Source: Nesterenkonia lacusekhoensis
GTDB taxonomy: Bacteria > Actinomycetota > Actinomycetes > Actinomycetales > Micrococcaceae
Assembly: GCF_017876395.1 (NCBI RefSeq)
Contig: NZ_JAGINX010000001.1
Span: forward strand, 2,294,001-2,358,000
Direction: 5' to 3'
Length of the DNA stretch: 64,000 nt
Shown: positions 52,201 to 59,625 of the stretch, one piece after another
How the letters are laid out: each line of letters opens with the position of its first letter
Numbering within the stretch: position 1 is the first letter of the stretch
Translations under genes and position numbers: made by a program
Notes under the pieces: generated by a model
What the model was told of the DNA's origin: nothing
Database searches by the model: none
What the model saw: only the letters and a program-made list of their open reading frames with translations

Positions 52201-52826
52201 GCCCGGCGGCGGGTCTGCTGACCGCCGTGCGGGAGAACGAGCTGCTCAGTGCCGAAGACCTGGACTGGGTCCGCACCGCAGCCGCCGACGACGCCCACTG
52301 GTGGGCTGAGGAGTTCGGCGCGGCCAAGGACCGGACCGGCCTGGACTCGGAGGCCAACATCTTCCGGTACCGCAGCCAGGAGGTGCTGCTGCGGTTCAGC
52401 GAGGACGCTCCGGTGCGCGAGGTGGTCCGCACTCTGGCCGCTGCCACTGTGACCGGATCACCGGTGAGCATCTCCTATGCGCCCAGCGTGAGCGATGAGA
52501 CGAAGAAGGCGCTCACCGCACTCGCTGGTGAACTGGGACTGACCCTGGCCAGGGAGGCTAACGCCAATTTCGCCGCCGAGCTCGCCGCCGGCAGCTGCGA
52601 CGTCGGAGTCGGCGCGCGTGTCCGTGTGGTCGGGACCCTGTCGGCTGAGGTCCGCGAAAAGCTCGCTCCCCGCCCCGAGGTCGCTCTGCTCGACGACGCC
52701 GTCACCTCCTCCGGCCGTGTGGAGCTGCGGTACTGGGTGAAGGAGCAGTCGGTGTCCATGACGCTGCACCGCTTCGGCAACCCGAGCCGCCGGTTCCACG
52801 ACCTGGCGGATGAGCTGAAGAAGTAG
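49269..52826 (+). CDS. putA: Bifunctional proline dehydrogenase / L-glutamate-gamma-semialdehyde dehydrogenase
   Basis: 1185 residues from MADHTRTELNRLAEA. The proline dehydrogenase barrel comes first: YVSIKASSIASQIS, FINLDMEEYGDLRLT, IKIRLVKGANLAMEH and GHNLFDIAFAHLL. The aldehyde dehydrogenase half then has ITPPWNFPLAIPAGGTAAGL, ILTGASETAALFRSW and the catalytic Cys in GHAGQKCSAAS. A C-terminal ~170-residue region resembles the inactive domain of type B PutA. It oxidises proline to glutamate and channels the intermediate. Unlike enteric PutA it has no N-terminal RHH repressor domain, which fits a separate regulator. Confidence 0.95.
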   Translation: MADHTRTELNRLAEASIEKVTQWLRATQDSGVKPHASAQRLSQVLSHPTGLDFTVGFVDRVIRTEDSKAAAQALSELGDLAPDTLSALDRAQIQAGSKLGKLMPGVVVPAARTRMRSMVGHMVIDARDEQFGKAVSEIRKDGHRLNINLLGEAVLGEEEADKHLEDTVRLLRRDDVDYVSIKASSIASQISMWGFEESVDYVVDRLIPLYTEAAKAPAGSKFINLDMEEYGDLRLTIAVFKKLLSLEQMKHYEGGIVIQAYLPDALAAVQELTEFAAARVADGGAGIKIRLVKGANLAMEHVHGDIHDWPVVTCESKEASDANYKRVLHWLLTPERMAGVRLGVAGHNLFDIAFAHLLGVERGVHNIEGAGRLEFEMLQGMAAEQQGPISDDVGQLLLYVPAVRPAEFDVAISYLVRRLEENAASENFMSGIFELSVDEQGQGSEIFRREAERFHSSIASLGEILERDGETAPTPQHTQDRTAEEQHDADDYSGGIPEFRNEPDTNPALEANQRWAEDVVERATPEWLAGQSLPQRLDAAEVDSLVADARSAAEQWAARPATDRAAILYRAADIMASRRGHLASIAAAEVGKSVAQSDPEISEAIDFLRYYAHRAVELEQVEHAVFTPDRLVLITPPWNFPLAIPAGGTAAGLAVGAAVIHKPSSPTPHCSMALLECLWDAGVPREVLHGVFPDESEAGQKLISHDGVDRVILTGASETAALFRSWKPELNINAETSGKDALIVTPAADRDLAVADLVRSAFGHAGQKCSAASLGILVGSVAHSERFRRQLVDAASSLVVDWPQNLSATVGPLTELPSEKLTRALTTLEPGESWLLEPKQLDDTGRLWSPGIKAGVKPGSFFHLTEVFGPVLGLMEAEDLEEAIELQNAVDYGLTGGIHSLEPAEVEQWLDQVQVGNAYVNRGITGAIVQRQPFGGWKKSSVGLGSKAGGPNYLMLLGTWSDAYGTEGAPAPKNAISSPAAGLLTAVRENELLSAEDLDWVRTAAADDAHWWAEEFGAAKDRTGLDSEANIFRYRSQEVLLRFSEDAPVREVVRTLAAATVTGSPVSISYAPSVSDETKKALTALAGELGLTLAREANANFAAELAAGSCDVGVGARVRVVGTLSAEVREKLAPRPEVALLDDAVTSSGRVELRYWVKEQSVSMTLHRFGNPSRRFHDLADELKK

Positions 52827-52836
52827 GGACTCCGAG

Positions 52837-52883
52837 CAGACGGGCGAGGGGCCGGGCCGCGGGCCTGGCCCCTCGCCCGTCTG
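52837..52883. terminator. Bidirectional terminator between putA and the merR-type gene
   Basis: CAGACGGGCGAGGGGCC (52837-52853) and GGCCCCTCGCCCGTCTG (52867-52883) form a perfect 17-bp stem with a 13-nt GC-rich loop, between two convergent genes. There is no U-tract, as is common in actinobacteria. Confidence 0.85.
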
Positions 52884-52897
52884 CAGGCTCAATCGCC

Positions 52898-53323
52898 TCA
52901 GGTGCGGTCCTGCCCGGCCTGCCGCGCCCCGCGGTCGACCTGGCCCTCCAGACGTTCGATGAACTCATCGGCCATCTCGACCTTCCGGGCGAGCTTCTCC
53001 CTGCGCTCTCGGGCGTCGGCGAGCATAGCCTCGATCTTCTCCACGGGTGCGGGGTGGGCACCCTCGGCCAGAGCGTCAGTGAGCTCGAGCAGCTCACGCA
53101 TCTGCTCGATGCTGAATCCCAGGGGCTTCATACGGCGGATCAGCATGAGCCGCTCGACGTCTTCATCGGTGTAGAGGCGGAATCCGCCGGCACTCCGCCC
53201 AGAAGAAGTCAGGAGTCCGACGTCGTCGTAGTGGCGCAGAGTGCGCAGCGACATCCCCGAGATTTCGGCGACTTCGCCGATATGCCGCGTCGGCTCCTCC
53301 AGGTCCCGCTGTTCACTGCTCAT
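52898..53323 (-). CDS. MerR-family transcriptional regulator
   Basis: 141 residues from MSSEQRDLEEP. The winged helix is HIGEVAEISGMSLRTLRHYDDVGLLTSSGRSAGGFRLYTDEDVERLMLIRRMKPLGFSIEQ. A long dimerisation helix follows (VEKIEAMLADARERREKLARKVEMADEFIERLEGQV). There is no C-terminal cysteine pair, so it is not a CueR-like metal sensor. It is divergent from the SulP gene, with a 20-bp near-palindrome just before the SulP start. Confidence 0.88.
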   Translation of the reverse strand: MSSEQRDLEEPTRHIGEVAEISGMSLRTLRHYDDVGLLTSSGRSAGGFRLYTDEDVERLMLIRRMKPLGFSIEQMRELLELTDALAEGAHPAPVEKIEAMLADARERREKLARKVEMADEFIERLEGQVDRGARQAGQDRT

Positions 53324-53356
53324 TCCCCTATTGTCCTCCATCCTCCGAATGGAACT

Positions 53357-53376
53357 CTACCCTTACGTCAGGGTAG
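53357..53376. promoter_or_regulatory. MerR-type operator between the regulator and sulP
   Basis: CTACCCTTACGTCAGGGTAG is a near-perfect 20-bp palindrome of the CCTTACGTnAGG type bound by MerR proteins of the TipA/SoxR-like group. It lies 11 bp before the GTG of the SulP gene and 33 bp from the regulator start, so one dimer could control both. Confidence 0.7.
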
Positions 53377-53387
53377 GGTTGTGCCTC

Positions 53388-54896
53388 GTGACTGAGACGA
53401 CCGGCGCCCCTGAAGCAGGCAGAGACCACTCCATCTTCGCGGCCCTGAAGTCGCCGCGCCGGCTGCGCACTGAGACGCTGGCAGGCCTCGTGGTGGCCCT
53501 CGCCCTGATCCCCGAAGCCATCGCCTTCTCGATCATCGCCGGGGTGGACCCCCGGGTGGGGCTCTTCGCCTCCTTCACGATGGCAGTGGCGATCGCCTTC
53601 CTCGGCGGCCGGCCCGCGATGATCTCCGCGGCCACCGGTGCCGTCGCCCTGGTCGTCGCCCCGATCACCCGCGAATACGGCCTCGACTATCTGATCGCCA
53701 CAGTGATCCTGGGCGGGCTGATCCAGGTGATCCTGGGACTGATCGGCGTGGCCAAGCTGATGCGGTTCATCCCGCGTTCGGTCATGATCGGGTTCGTCAA
53801 CGCCCTGGCGATCCTGATCTTCACCTCCCAGCTTCCGCATCTGACCGATGTGCCCTGGGCGGTCTATCCGCTGGCGGCGGCCGGACTGCTCATCATCTTC
53901 CTGTTCCCCAAACTCACCAAAGTCATCCCCGCGCCCCTGGTGGCGATCGTGGTGCTGACGGTGATCACGGTCTTCGCGGCGATCGCGGTCCCGACCGTCG
54001 GCGATGAGGGCGAGCTGCCCGATTCGCTGCCCTCTCTGCTGATCCCGGATGTCCCGTGGACCCTGGAGACCCTGCGGATCATCTTCCCCTTCGCGCTGAC
54101 CATGGCGCTGGTGGGTCTGTTGGAGTCCCTGCTGACCGCCAAGCTGGTCGATGACATCACGGACACCCACTCGGACAAGACTCGCGAATCCTGGGGCCAG
54201 GGCGCGGCGAATGTGATCACCGGCTTCTTCGGCGGCATGGGCGGCTGCGCGATGATCGGCCAGACCATGATCAACGTAAAGGCCTCCGGAGCGCGCACCC
54301 GGCTCTCGACCTTCCTGGCCGGCGCCTTCCTGCTGATCCTGGTGGTGGTCCTCGGCGACGTCGTCGCCGTCATCCCGATGGCGGCCCTGGTAGCGGTCAT
54401 GGTGTTCGTCTCCTGGGCCACGTTCGACTGGCACAGCATCGCTCCGGCAACTCTGCGGCGCATGCCGAAGTCTGAGACCACCGTCATGGCCGCGACTGTG
54501 GTGGTCACCGTCTGGACCCACAACCTGGCCTACGGAGTCATCGTCGGGGTGATCGTCGCGATGGTGCTCTTCGCCCGCCGCGTCGCCCACTTCACCTCCG
54601 TGACCCGTCAGGACACCGGCGACGACGACGGCCAGCGGGTCTACCAGGTGGAGGGCGAACTGTTCTTCGCCTCCTCCAACGACCTGGTCTACCAGTTCGA
54701 CTACACCGGAGACCCCGAGGACATCGTCATCGATGTCTCGAAGGCACACATCTGGGATGCCTCCACCGTGGCGGCACTCGATGCGGTGCAGACCAAATAC
54801 GAGTCCCGCGGCAAGAGCGTCACCATCGTGGGCATGAACCCGGACAGCGCCGAGCGGCACGGCCGACTCTCCGGATCCCTCGGCGAAGGGCACTGA
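53388..54896 (+). CDS. SulP-family anion transporter with STAS domain
   Basis: 502 residues from GTG 53388 ([11 protein letters not shown]). The SLC26/SulP core has [37 protein letters not shown] in TM1 and [15 protein letters not shown] in TM3, with [18 protein letters not shown] and [26 protein letters not shown] later. The C-terminal STAS domain is [21 protein letters not shown] with [17 protein letters not shown]. It may carry sulfate, bicarbonate or another anion. The upstream MerR regulator suggests inducible expression. Confidence 0.9.
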   Translation: MTETTGAPEAGRDHSIFAALKSPRRLRTETLAGLVVALALIPEAIAFSIIAGVDPRVGLFASFTMAVAIAFLGGRPAMISAATGAVALVVAPITREYGLDYLIATVILGGLIQVILGLIGVAKLMRFIPRSVMIGFVNALAILIFTSQLPHLTDVPWAVYPLAAAGLLIIFLFPKLTKVIPAPLVAIVVLTVITVFAAIAVPTVGDEGELPDSLPSLLIPDVPWTLETLRIIFPFALTMALVGLLESLLTAKLVDDITDTHSDKTRESWGQGAANVITGFFGGMGGCAMIGQTMINVKASGARTRLSTFLAGAFLLILVVVLGDVVAVIPMAALVAVMVFVSWATFDWHSIAPATLRRMPKSETTVMAATVVVTVWTHNLAYGVIVGVIVAMVLFARRVAHFTSVTRQDTGDDDGQRVYQVEGELFFASSNDLVYQFDYTGDPEDIVIDVSKAHIWDASTVAALDAVQTKYESRGKSVTIVGMNPDSAERHGRLSGSLGEGH

Positions 54897-54951
54897 GGGC
54901 AGGAAACTGAGGATAGGCGCTGGGGAATGGGTACCGAGGACAGGCACTAAG

Positions 54952-56003
54952 CCGCCGCGGATCTCGACGAAGCGACAGTTGCACTCAGCCGCTTCGACGA
55001 CCACGCCCGCAGCACCCTGCCTCCAGCGAGCACCGCCCTGGGACCGATGAGCGCCATCCTGCTGCGCACAGAATCGGCCTCGTCGTCGCAGATCGAGAAC
55101 CTCACCGCAGGTGCCCGCCAACTCGCACTGGCGGAACTCGAGGAAAGCCGCAGCAACAGCGCCCGGGTCGTCATCGGGAACGTCCATGCGATGGAGGCCG
55201 CCCTCCACCTCGCCGACCGCCTGGATGAGGACGCTCTGCTGACCATGCAGCGCATCCTGGTCCAGGAACAGCCCCAGTCAGAGAACTATGCCGGACGCTA
55301 TCGGAACAGCCTCGTATGGGTGGGCATCTCAGGCGTCTCCCCGATCGGCGCGAGTCACATCTCCCCGCAGGCCGAGCACATCGCGCCTGCGATGGACGAC
55401 CTCATCCGGTTCATCCGTCGTGCCGACATGCCCGTGCTGCTGCAGGCGGCACTGGCGCATGCGCAGTTCGAGACCATCCATCCCTTCGAGGACGGCAACG
55501 GCAGGACCGGACGAGCACTCGTCCACGCGATGCTGAAGGGCAAAGGCCTGGTCACCAGCACGACCGCCCCCCCTCTCTGCCGGCCTGCTGAAGCAGACGC
55601 AGAACTACTTCGACGCGCTGACCCAGTTCAGAGACGGCGACGCCGGCCCCCTGGTCTCCTGCTTCATCGACGCGGCCCTCTTCGCCGCCGCCTCCGGCAC
55701 CCGCCTGGTCGATGACCTGAACGCCGAGCTGGCCGGCTCCTCCGAGCGCCTGGCCGGCCTACGCCCCCAGGCATCCGCGTGGAAGGTCCTCCCCCAGCTC
55801 ATCGCGCACCCGGTGGTCAATGCGGCCTTTCTGCGCAGACACCTGCAGTTCAATGAGATGACCACCCAGCGAGCACTGACCCAGCTGACCGAGCACGGGG
55901 TGCTCGAAGAACGCTCTGGGCTCAGGAGGAACCGCGTATACCAGCACCCGGGCATCCTCCGCACCCTAGACGCCTACACCCAGCAGCTGAGACACGACAA
56001 AGG
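54952..56003 (+). pseudogene. Fic-domain AMPylase-like gene, N-truncated, frameshifted and hit by IS
   Basis: The frame reads from just after TAA (about 54949) with Fic_N-like LSRFDDHARSTLPPASTALG, SSQIENLTAG, and the catalytic Fic motif HPFEDGNGRTGR (about 55479-55514). It then breaks in a run of seven C (55567-55573). With six C it continues as APLSAGLLKQTQNYFDALTQF and a winged-helix C-terminus (FNEMTTQRALTQLTEHGVL). The beginning of the family's N-terminus has no start codon. The last residues (RHDKG) run into the tandem ISL3 pair. It is probably dead. Members AMPylate target proteins. Confidence 0.82.
55996..56003. repeat. 8-bp target-site duplication, left copy
   Basis: GACAAAGG directly before the left end of IS A. 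The identical octamer follows the right end of IS B at 58884-58891. Confidence 0.85.
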
Positions 56004-57443
56004 GGCTCATCGCAGATGAGGGTGTAGTAGTGGCCTGAATCCGCCGGTCTCGAGCAAGCTTCTCGCGATGTAGTGGGTCAGGTTCCTGAAGCCCAGGGCA
56101 GACCCGCGGAGGTGCTCGAGGCGGCCGTTGATGGCCTCCGATGGCCCGTTGGACGTGCCGGGGCGGTCGAAGAACGCGAGGATGTCGGCCGCGCGGCGCT
56201 TGATCGTCCGGCCGAGGGTGATCAGCTCGGGCAGATCCTTGGGGACGCCTGCGGAGAGTTCCGCGATCACGCGTTCGAAGATCTTCCTCCCGCGGGCGGG
56301 ATCCTTGTGTCGGTAGGCGGCGACCGCGCGCTGGTAGACGTCCCAGGTGACCTCGACGGCGACATGATCGGGATGCTGGTCGAACACTGCCTCGAGCGTC
56401 GCGAGTTGGTGCTGCTTCAACAGTCCGAGCCCCGTCCTGAGCAGACGGCGGCAGCCGTAGAGCGGGTCGCCGGTCCGGCCGCGATGCCCGAGAGTCTCCT
56501 GCTGGACGCGCTGCCTGGTCTTGTCGAGCGCATCGCCGAACAGCTGAACGACATGGAACGGATCCATCACGGCCGTCGCGTCGGGGATCTCTTCGCCGGC
56601 GGCGGTCTTGTAGCCGGTGAAGCCGTCCATCGCGACGACATCGATGCCATCGCGCCAGGCCTTGGGGCGTCCGGCGAGCCAGGTCTTGAAGGCGTGCTTC
56701 GAGCGGCCTGGGACCATGTCGAGCAGCCGGGCGGGGCCGGTCTTCTCGCGGGCCGGGGTGAGGTCGATGATCACGGTCACGTATTTGTCGCCGAGGCGCG
56801 TGTGGCGCCAGACGTGTTCGTCGACGCCGATCGTGGTCACCCCGTCGAACCTGCGGGGGTTGTCGATCAGGACGCGCCGGCCCTCGACGAGCACGGCGTC
56901 GTTGGCGGCATGCCAGGACACGTCGAGGGACTCTGCGACCCGCGCGACGGGCAGGTGCTGGCAGACGACAGCTTCCAGGGCCCACCGGATCGCGGCGCGA
57001 GTGAGTTTCCCCCGCGGCTCGGCCGCCGCCGTGGTGTCCTCGCGCCAGATCGTCCCACAGCCGGAGCATGCGAAGCGGCGGACGCGGACGAGGAGCGTCG
57101 TCGGCCGCCAACCCAGCGGGACATGCGCCAGCCGGCGGGCCTGTGTCCCGCGGGCGATGCCTTCGGCGCCGCAACCGCGACAGAACGGGTCGCGGTCAGT
57201 GACGCGGCATTCGAGTACCGCCTTGTCAGGATCGATCTGCTGGCCCGTGACGGTGAGGCCGTGCTCATCGAGGAGGCAGAACGCAGACAGGTCAGGGGCG
57301 GCGAAGGTACCGTGGAACATCGTCGAGGTCTTCCTGATGGACAGCGTGAGAACTTCCATCATCGGAAGGCCTCGACCTCGTCTCCGCGACCGCCACGCCG
57401 CCGGCTCGTCAACCGACGGCTACACCCTCATCCGCGAAGAGCC
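56004..57443 (-). mobile_element. ISL3-family insertion sequence A
   Basis: 1440 bp. The ends read inward GGCTCATCGCAGATGAGGGT and GGCTCTTCGCGGATGAGGGT. The transposase differs clearly from IS B and from copies 1 and 2, so it is a separate ISL3 species. Confidence 0.9.
56007..57320 (-). CDS. ISL3-family transposase (IS A)
   Basis: About 437 residues from MFHGTFAAPDLSAFC (an upstream Met at 57362 is possible). The zinc-binding CRGCGAEG and CSGCGTIW pairs precede a helix-turn-helix, and the DDE_Tnp_ISL3 core follows with TIGVDEHVWRHTRLGDKYVT, VVAMDGFTGYKTAAGEEI and GTSNGPSEAINGRLEHLRG. The reading frame is complete, so the element could be active and could also act on related ISL3 ends. Confidence 0.92.
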   Translation of the reverse strand: MFHGTFAAPDLSAFCLLDEHGLTVTGQQIDPDKAVLECRVTDRDPFCRGCGAEGIARGTQARRLAHVPLGWRPTTLLVRVRRFACSGCGTIWREDTTAAAEPRGKLTRAAIRWALEAVVCQHLPVARVAESLDVSWHAANDAVLVEGRRVLIDNPRRFDGVTTIGVDEHVWRHTRLGDKYVTVIIDLTPAREKTGPARLLDMVPGRSKHAFKTWLAGRPKAWRDGIDVVAMDGFTGYKTAAGEEIPDATAVMDPFHVVQLFGDALDKTRQRVQQETLGHRGRTGDPLYGCRRLLRTGLGLLKQHQLATLEAVFDQHPDHVAVEVTWDVYQRAVAAYRHKDPARGRKIFERVIAELSAGVPKDLPELITLGRTIKRRAADILAFFDRPGTSNGPSEAINGRLEHLRGSALGFRNLTHYIARSLLETGGFRPLLHPHLR

Positions 57444-57448
57444 TATGC

Positions 57449-58883
57449 GGCTCATCGCAGATGAGGGTGTAGCAACGGTCTGAAGCCTCCAGTGTCTAGC
57501 AGCGATCTCGCGATGTAGTGGGCGAGATTTCTGAACCCCAGTGCAGTGCCGCGCAGGTGCTCGAGCCTGCCGTTGATCGCTTCTGTAGGCCCGTTAGAAG
57601 TGCCAGGCCTCTCGAAGTAAGCCAGGATGTCCGCAGCCCGGCGATTGAAGGTCCTCCCCAGGCTGATCAACTCCTGCAATCGGCGGGGCACCGCCCGGCG
57701 CAGTGAAGCGATGACAGCCTCGAGCTGTTTCTTGCCCTCGCTCTTCGAAGGGTTGCGGTAAGCGGCCACGATCTTCTGATAGATCCTCCAGGTCGCCTCG
57801 ACCTCGACGTGCTCATCCACAGCGAAGACTCCGGCCAGTCGACTGTGTTGCTTGCCGGTGAGCAGGTCAGCGCCGGTCCGAAGCGTCCTCCGGGTTCCGT
57901 AGAGAGGATCACCAGAGCGTCCCCGGTGTCCCAGGGTGTCTTGTTGGACCCGCTGCCGGCACCGATCGAGTGCATCCCCGGCCAGGGCGACGACGTGGAA
58001 GGGGTCCATCACCGCGGTCGCCTGCGGGAGTTCCTCGGCGGCGGCGGTCTTGAACCCGGTGAACCCGTCCATGGCCACCACCTCGATCCCGTCCCGGAAC
58101 TGCTTGTTCTGGGCGTCGAGCCAGGTCTTGAACACCTGCTTCGAACGCCCGTCGACCATGTCCAGCAGCCGGGCCGGCCCGGTGCCGTTGCGCACCGGGG
58201 TCAGATCGATGATGACCGTGACGAAGTGACTGCCGCGGCCGGTGTGGCGCCAGCAGTGCTCATCAACGCCTAAGACCCTGACCCCGTCGAATCGGGCTGG
58301 GTCATTGATCAACAGTTTCGTTCCGGCGGTGAGCACGGCGTCATTGACCGTGTGCCAGGCGGCGCCGAGGCCGGCCGCGATCCGGGTGACTGACATGCGG
58401 TCGATCACCAATGATTTCAGCGCCCAGAGCACCGCGTGGCAGCTGAGTTTCGCTCGTGGTGCCGCGGTGCAGCTGGTGTCTTGGCGCCAGACTCGGGCGC
58501 AGTCAGCGCACCGGTATCGGCGCACTCGAACCACGAGTGTGGTGGGACGCCAGCCCAAGGGCACGTGCGCCAACTGGCGCACGACGGTGCCGATGGAGAC
58601 GCCCTCGGCGCCGCAGTGCCGGCACCATGGGTCGTCTTCGCGGACGCGGCATTCCAACACGGCTCGGTGTTCTTCGAGGCGTTGGCCGGTGATGGTGAGT
58701 CCGAGCTGGTCGACCAGGCAGAAACTATCGATGTCAGGGGTGGTGAAAGTAGGCTTGGCCACGTCGAGGTCTTTCTAGATGGGCAGTGTGAGAACTTCCA
58801 TCTTCGGAAGGCCTCGACGTCTATCTGCACACCGCCACGCCACTACTTCCCCGCAATTGCTACACCCTCAAATGCGAAGAGCC
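57449..58883 (-). mobile_element. ISL3-family insertion sequence B (intact relative of copy 1)
   Basis: 1435 bp. The ends read inward GGCTCATCGCAGATGAGGGT and GGCTCTTCGCATTTGAGGGT. The interior is almost identical to ISL3 copy 1. Only the transposase-upstream end region differs, from GGGTGTAGCAATTGCGGGGA onward, where copy 1 carries copy-2-type sequence. Confidence 0.92.
57452..58762 (-). CDS. ISL3-family transposase (IS B)
   Basis: 436 residues from a GTG start (AKPTFTTPDIDSFCLVDQLG). Zinc-binding CRHCGAEG and RCADCARVW lie near the N-terminus. The catalytic core carries VLGVDEHCWRHTGRGSHFVT, VAMDGFTGFK, an HRGRSGDPLYGTRRTLRTG segment and GTSNGPTEAINGRLEHLRG. The frame is intact and provides the reference for the two disrupted copies. 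It is likely the source of copy 1 and possibly functional. Confidence 0.93.
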   Translation of the reverse strand: MAKPTFTTPDIDSFCLVDQLGLTITGQRLEEHRAVLECRVREDDPWCRHCGAEGVSIGTVVRQLAHVPLGWRPTTLVVRVRRYRCADCARVWRQDTSCTAAPRAKLSCHAVLWALKSLVIDRMSVTRIAAGLGAAWHTVNDAVLTAGTKLLINDPARFDGVRVLGVDEHCWRHTGRGSHFVTVIIDLTPVRNGTGPARLLDMVDGRSKQVFKTWLDAQNKQFRDGIEVVAMDGFTGFKTAAAEELPQATAVMDPFHVVALAGDALDRCRQRVQQDTLGHRGRSGDPLYGTRRTLRTGADLLTGKQHSRLAGVFAVDEHVEVEATWRIYQKIVAAYRNPSKSEGKKQLEAVIASLRRAVPRRLQELISLGRTFNRRAADILAYFERPGTSNGPTEAINGRLEHLRGTALGFRNLAHYIARSLLDTGGFRPLLHPHLR

Positions 58884-58891
58884 GACAAAGG
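58884..58891. repeat. 8-bp target-site duplication, right copy
   Basis: GACAAAGG immediately after the right end of IS B, identical to 55996-56003. Confidence 0.85.
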
Positions 58892-58922
58892 GGTGGCCCC
58901 GAGGATCCACCCCTCTGCACTG

Positions 58923-58941
58923 CCGGGACTCTGAGTCCCGG
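58923..58941 (-). terminator. Terminator hairpin after lsr2
   Basis: CCGGGACT and AGTCCCGG form an 8-bp perfect stem with a 3-nt loop, 10 bp past the lsr2 stop on its strand. A second weaker hairpin (GGGGTGG and CCACCCC, about 58889-58912) lies just beyond. Confidence 0.75.
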
Positions 58942-58950
58942 GAAAGTCTC

Positions 58951-59253
58951 TTATCGCTTCTTGGCGTTGCGGTAGGCCTCCACGATGTCGCGGTGCAGAC
59001 GACCTCGGCTGGAGACCTGGTAGCCGTTCTTCACGGCCCAGTCGCGGATCTGACGCGCCTCGTTCTGCGGAGACGGCGGTGCGATGGCCCGACCCTTACG
59101 GATGTAGCGCTTGAGGAGATCGCGCAGTTCTTTGGCGTTGTCGTCGCTCAGATCGATTTCGTAGAACCGCGAGTCCAGGCCGAATGTCACGGTCTCTTTC
59201 GCCTCACTGCCGTCGAGATCATCGACGAGGACGACTTCTACTTTCTGAGCCAT
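58951..59253 (-). CDS. lsr2: Lsr2-type nucleoid-associated protein
   Basis: 100 residues from MAQKVEVVLVDDLDG. The N-terminal oligomerisation domain (ETVTFGLDSRFYEIDLSDDNAKELRDLL) is linked to a C-terminal DNA-binding domain (EARQIRDWAVKNGYQVSSRGRLHRDIVEAY). The AT-hook-like R-G-R inserts into the minor groove of AT-rich DNA. Lsr2 silences horizontally acquired genes and is specific to actinobacteria. The start two codons upstream (MHMAQ) is less likely. Confidence 0.95.
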   Translation of the reverse strand: MAQKVEVVLVDDLDGSEAKETVTFGLDSRFYEIDLSDDNAKELRDLLKRYIRKGRAIAPPSPQNEARQIRDWAVKNGYQVSSRGRLHRDIVEAYRNAKKR

Positions 59254-59448
59254 ATGCACCTCACTGCTCAGTTGAGAGAATGCTCAGAAGAACCGGATGC
59301 GGTGGCACTCTCAGAAGGGATATCAGACACAGAAAGTATCCCAAGAATAATGTTTCCTGGTCAACTTCAGGGCATCCAGGTTATTTCAAGCTAATCAGTC
59401 GCGGTGAATAGCAGAAAACCAGAGCGATTTTCGGCAGACCCCAGTTCC

Positions 59449-59601
59449 TCAGCGGTCCTGGCCCAGCTCCTCGCGCACCTGCGCCTCGGCGCCGCGCTCC
59501 TTGCGGTCAGCGCGGAAGATCGAGCGCATGGCCAGCCAGAACAGCAGGCCGACGCCGACCGACGGGGCCAGAACTTCGAAATACGTCCAGAAGTTTTCCA
59601 T
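59449..59601 (-). CDS. Small single-span membrane protein between lysS and lsr2
   Basis: 50 residues, reading MENFWTYFEVLAPSVGVGLL at the start, one membrane helix (VLAPSVGVGLLFWLAMRSIF), then a charged cytoplasmic tail (RADRKERGAEAQVREELGQDR). It lies 24 bp downstream of lysS on the same strand, so it is probably cotranscribed. Function unknown. Confidence 0.65.
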   Translation of the reverse strand: MENFWTYFEVLAPSVGVGLLFWLAMRSIFRADRKERGAEAQVREELGQDR

Positions 59602-59625
59602 TGAATTCCTCGCCTCTATTCAGGC

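Larger units (their letters stand above)
56004..58883 (-). mobile_element. Tandem pair of two different ISL3 elements sharing one target duplication
   Basis: IS A (56004-57443) and IS B (57449-58883) lie head-to-tail in the same orientation, with only TATGC between their abutting inverted repeats. The pair as a whole, and neither element singly, is flanked by the 8-bp duplication GACAAAGG. This fits transposition of a two-IS unit into the fic remnant, with no cargo gene. Confidence 0.8.

Noticed and set aside
49203-52298. A 1031-codon minus-strand open frame over putA
   Set aside because: Antisense shadow of putA. Its composition (Gly/Leu/His/Val rich) is that of a reverse-complement frame.
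55996-58891. A classical composite transposon
   Set aside because: Only 5 bp lie between the two elements, so there is no cargo. It is treated as a tandem IS unit instead.
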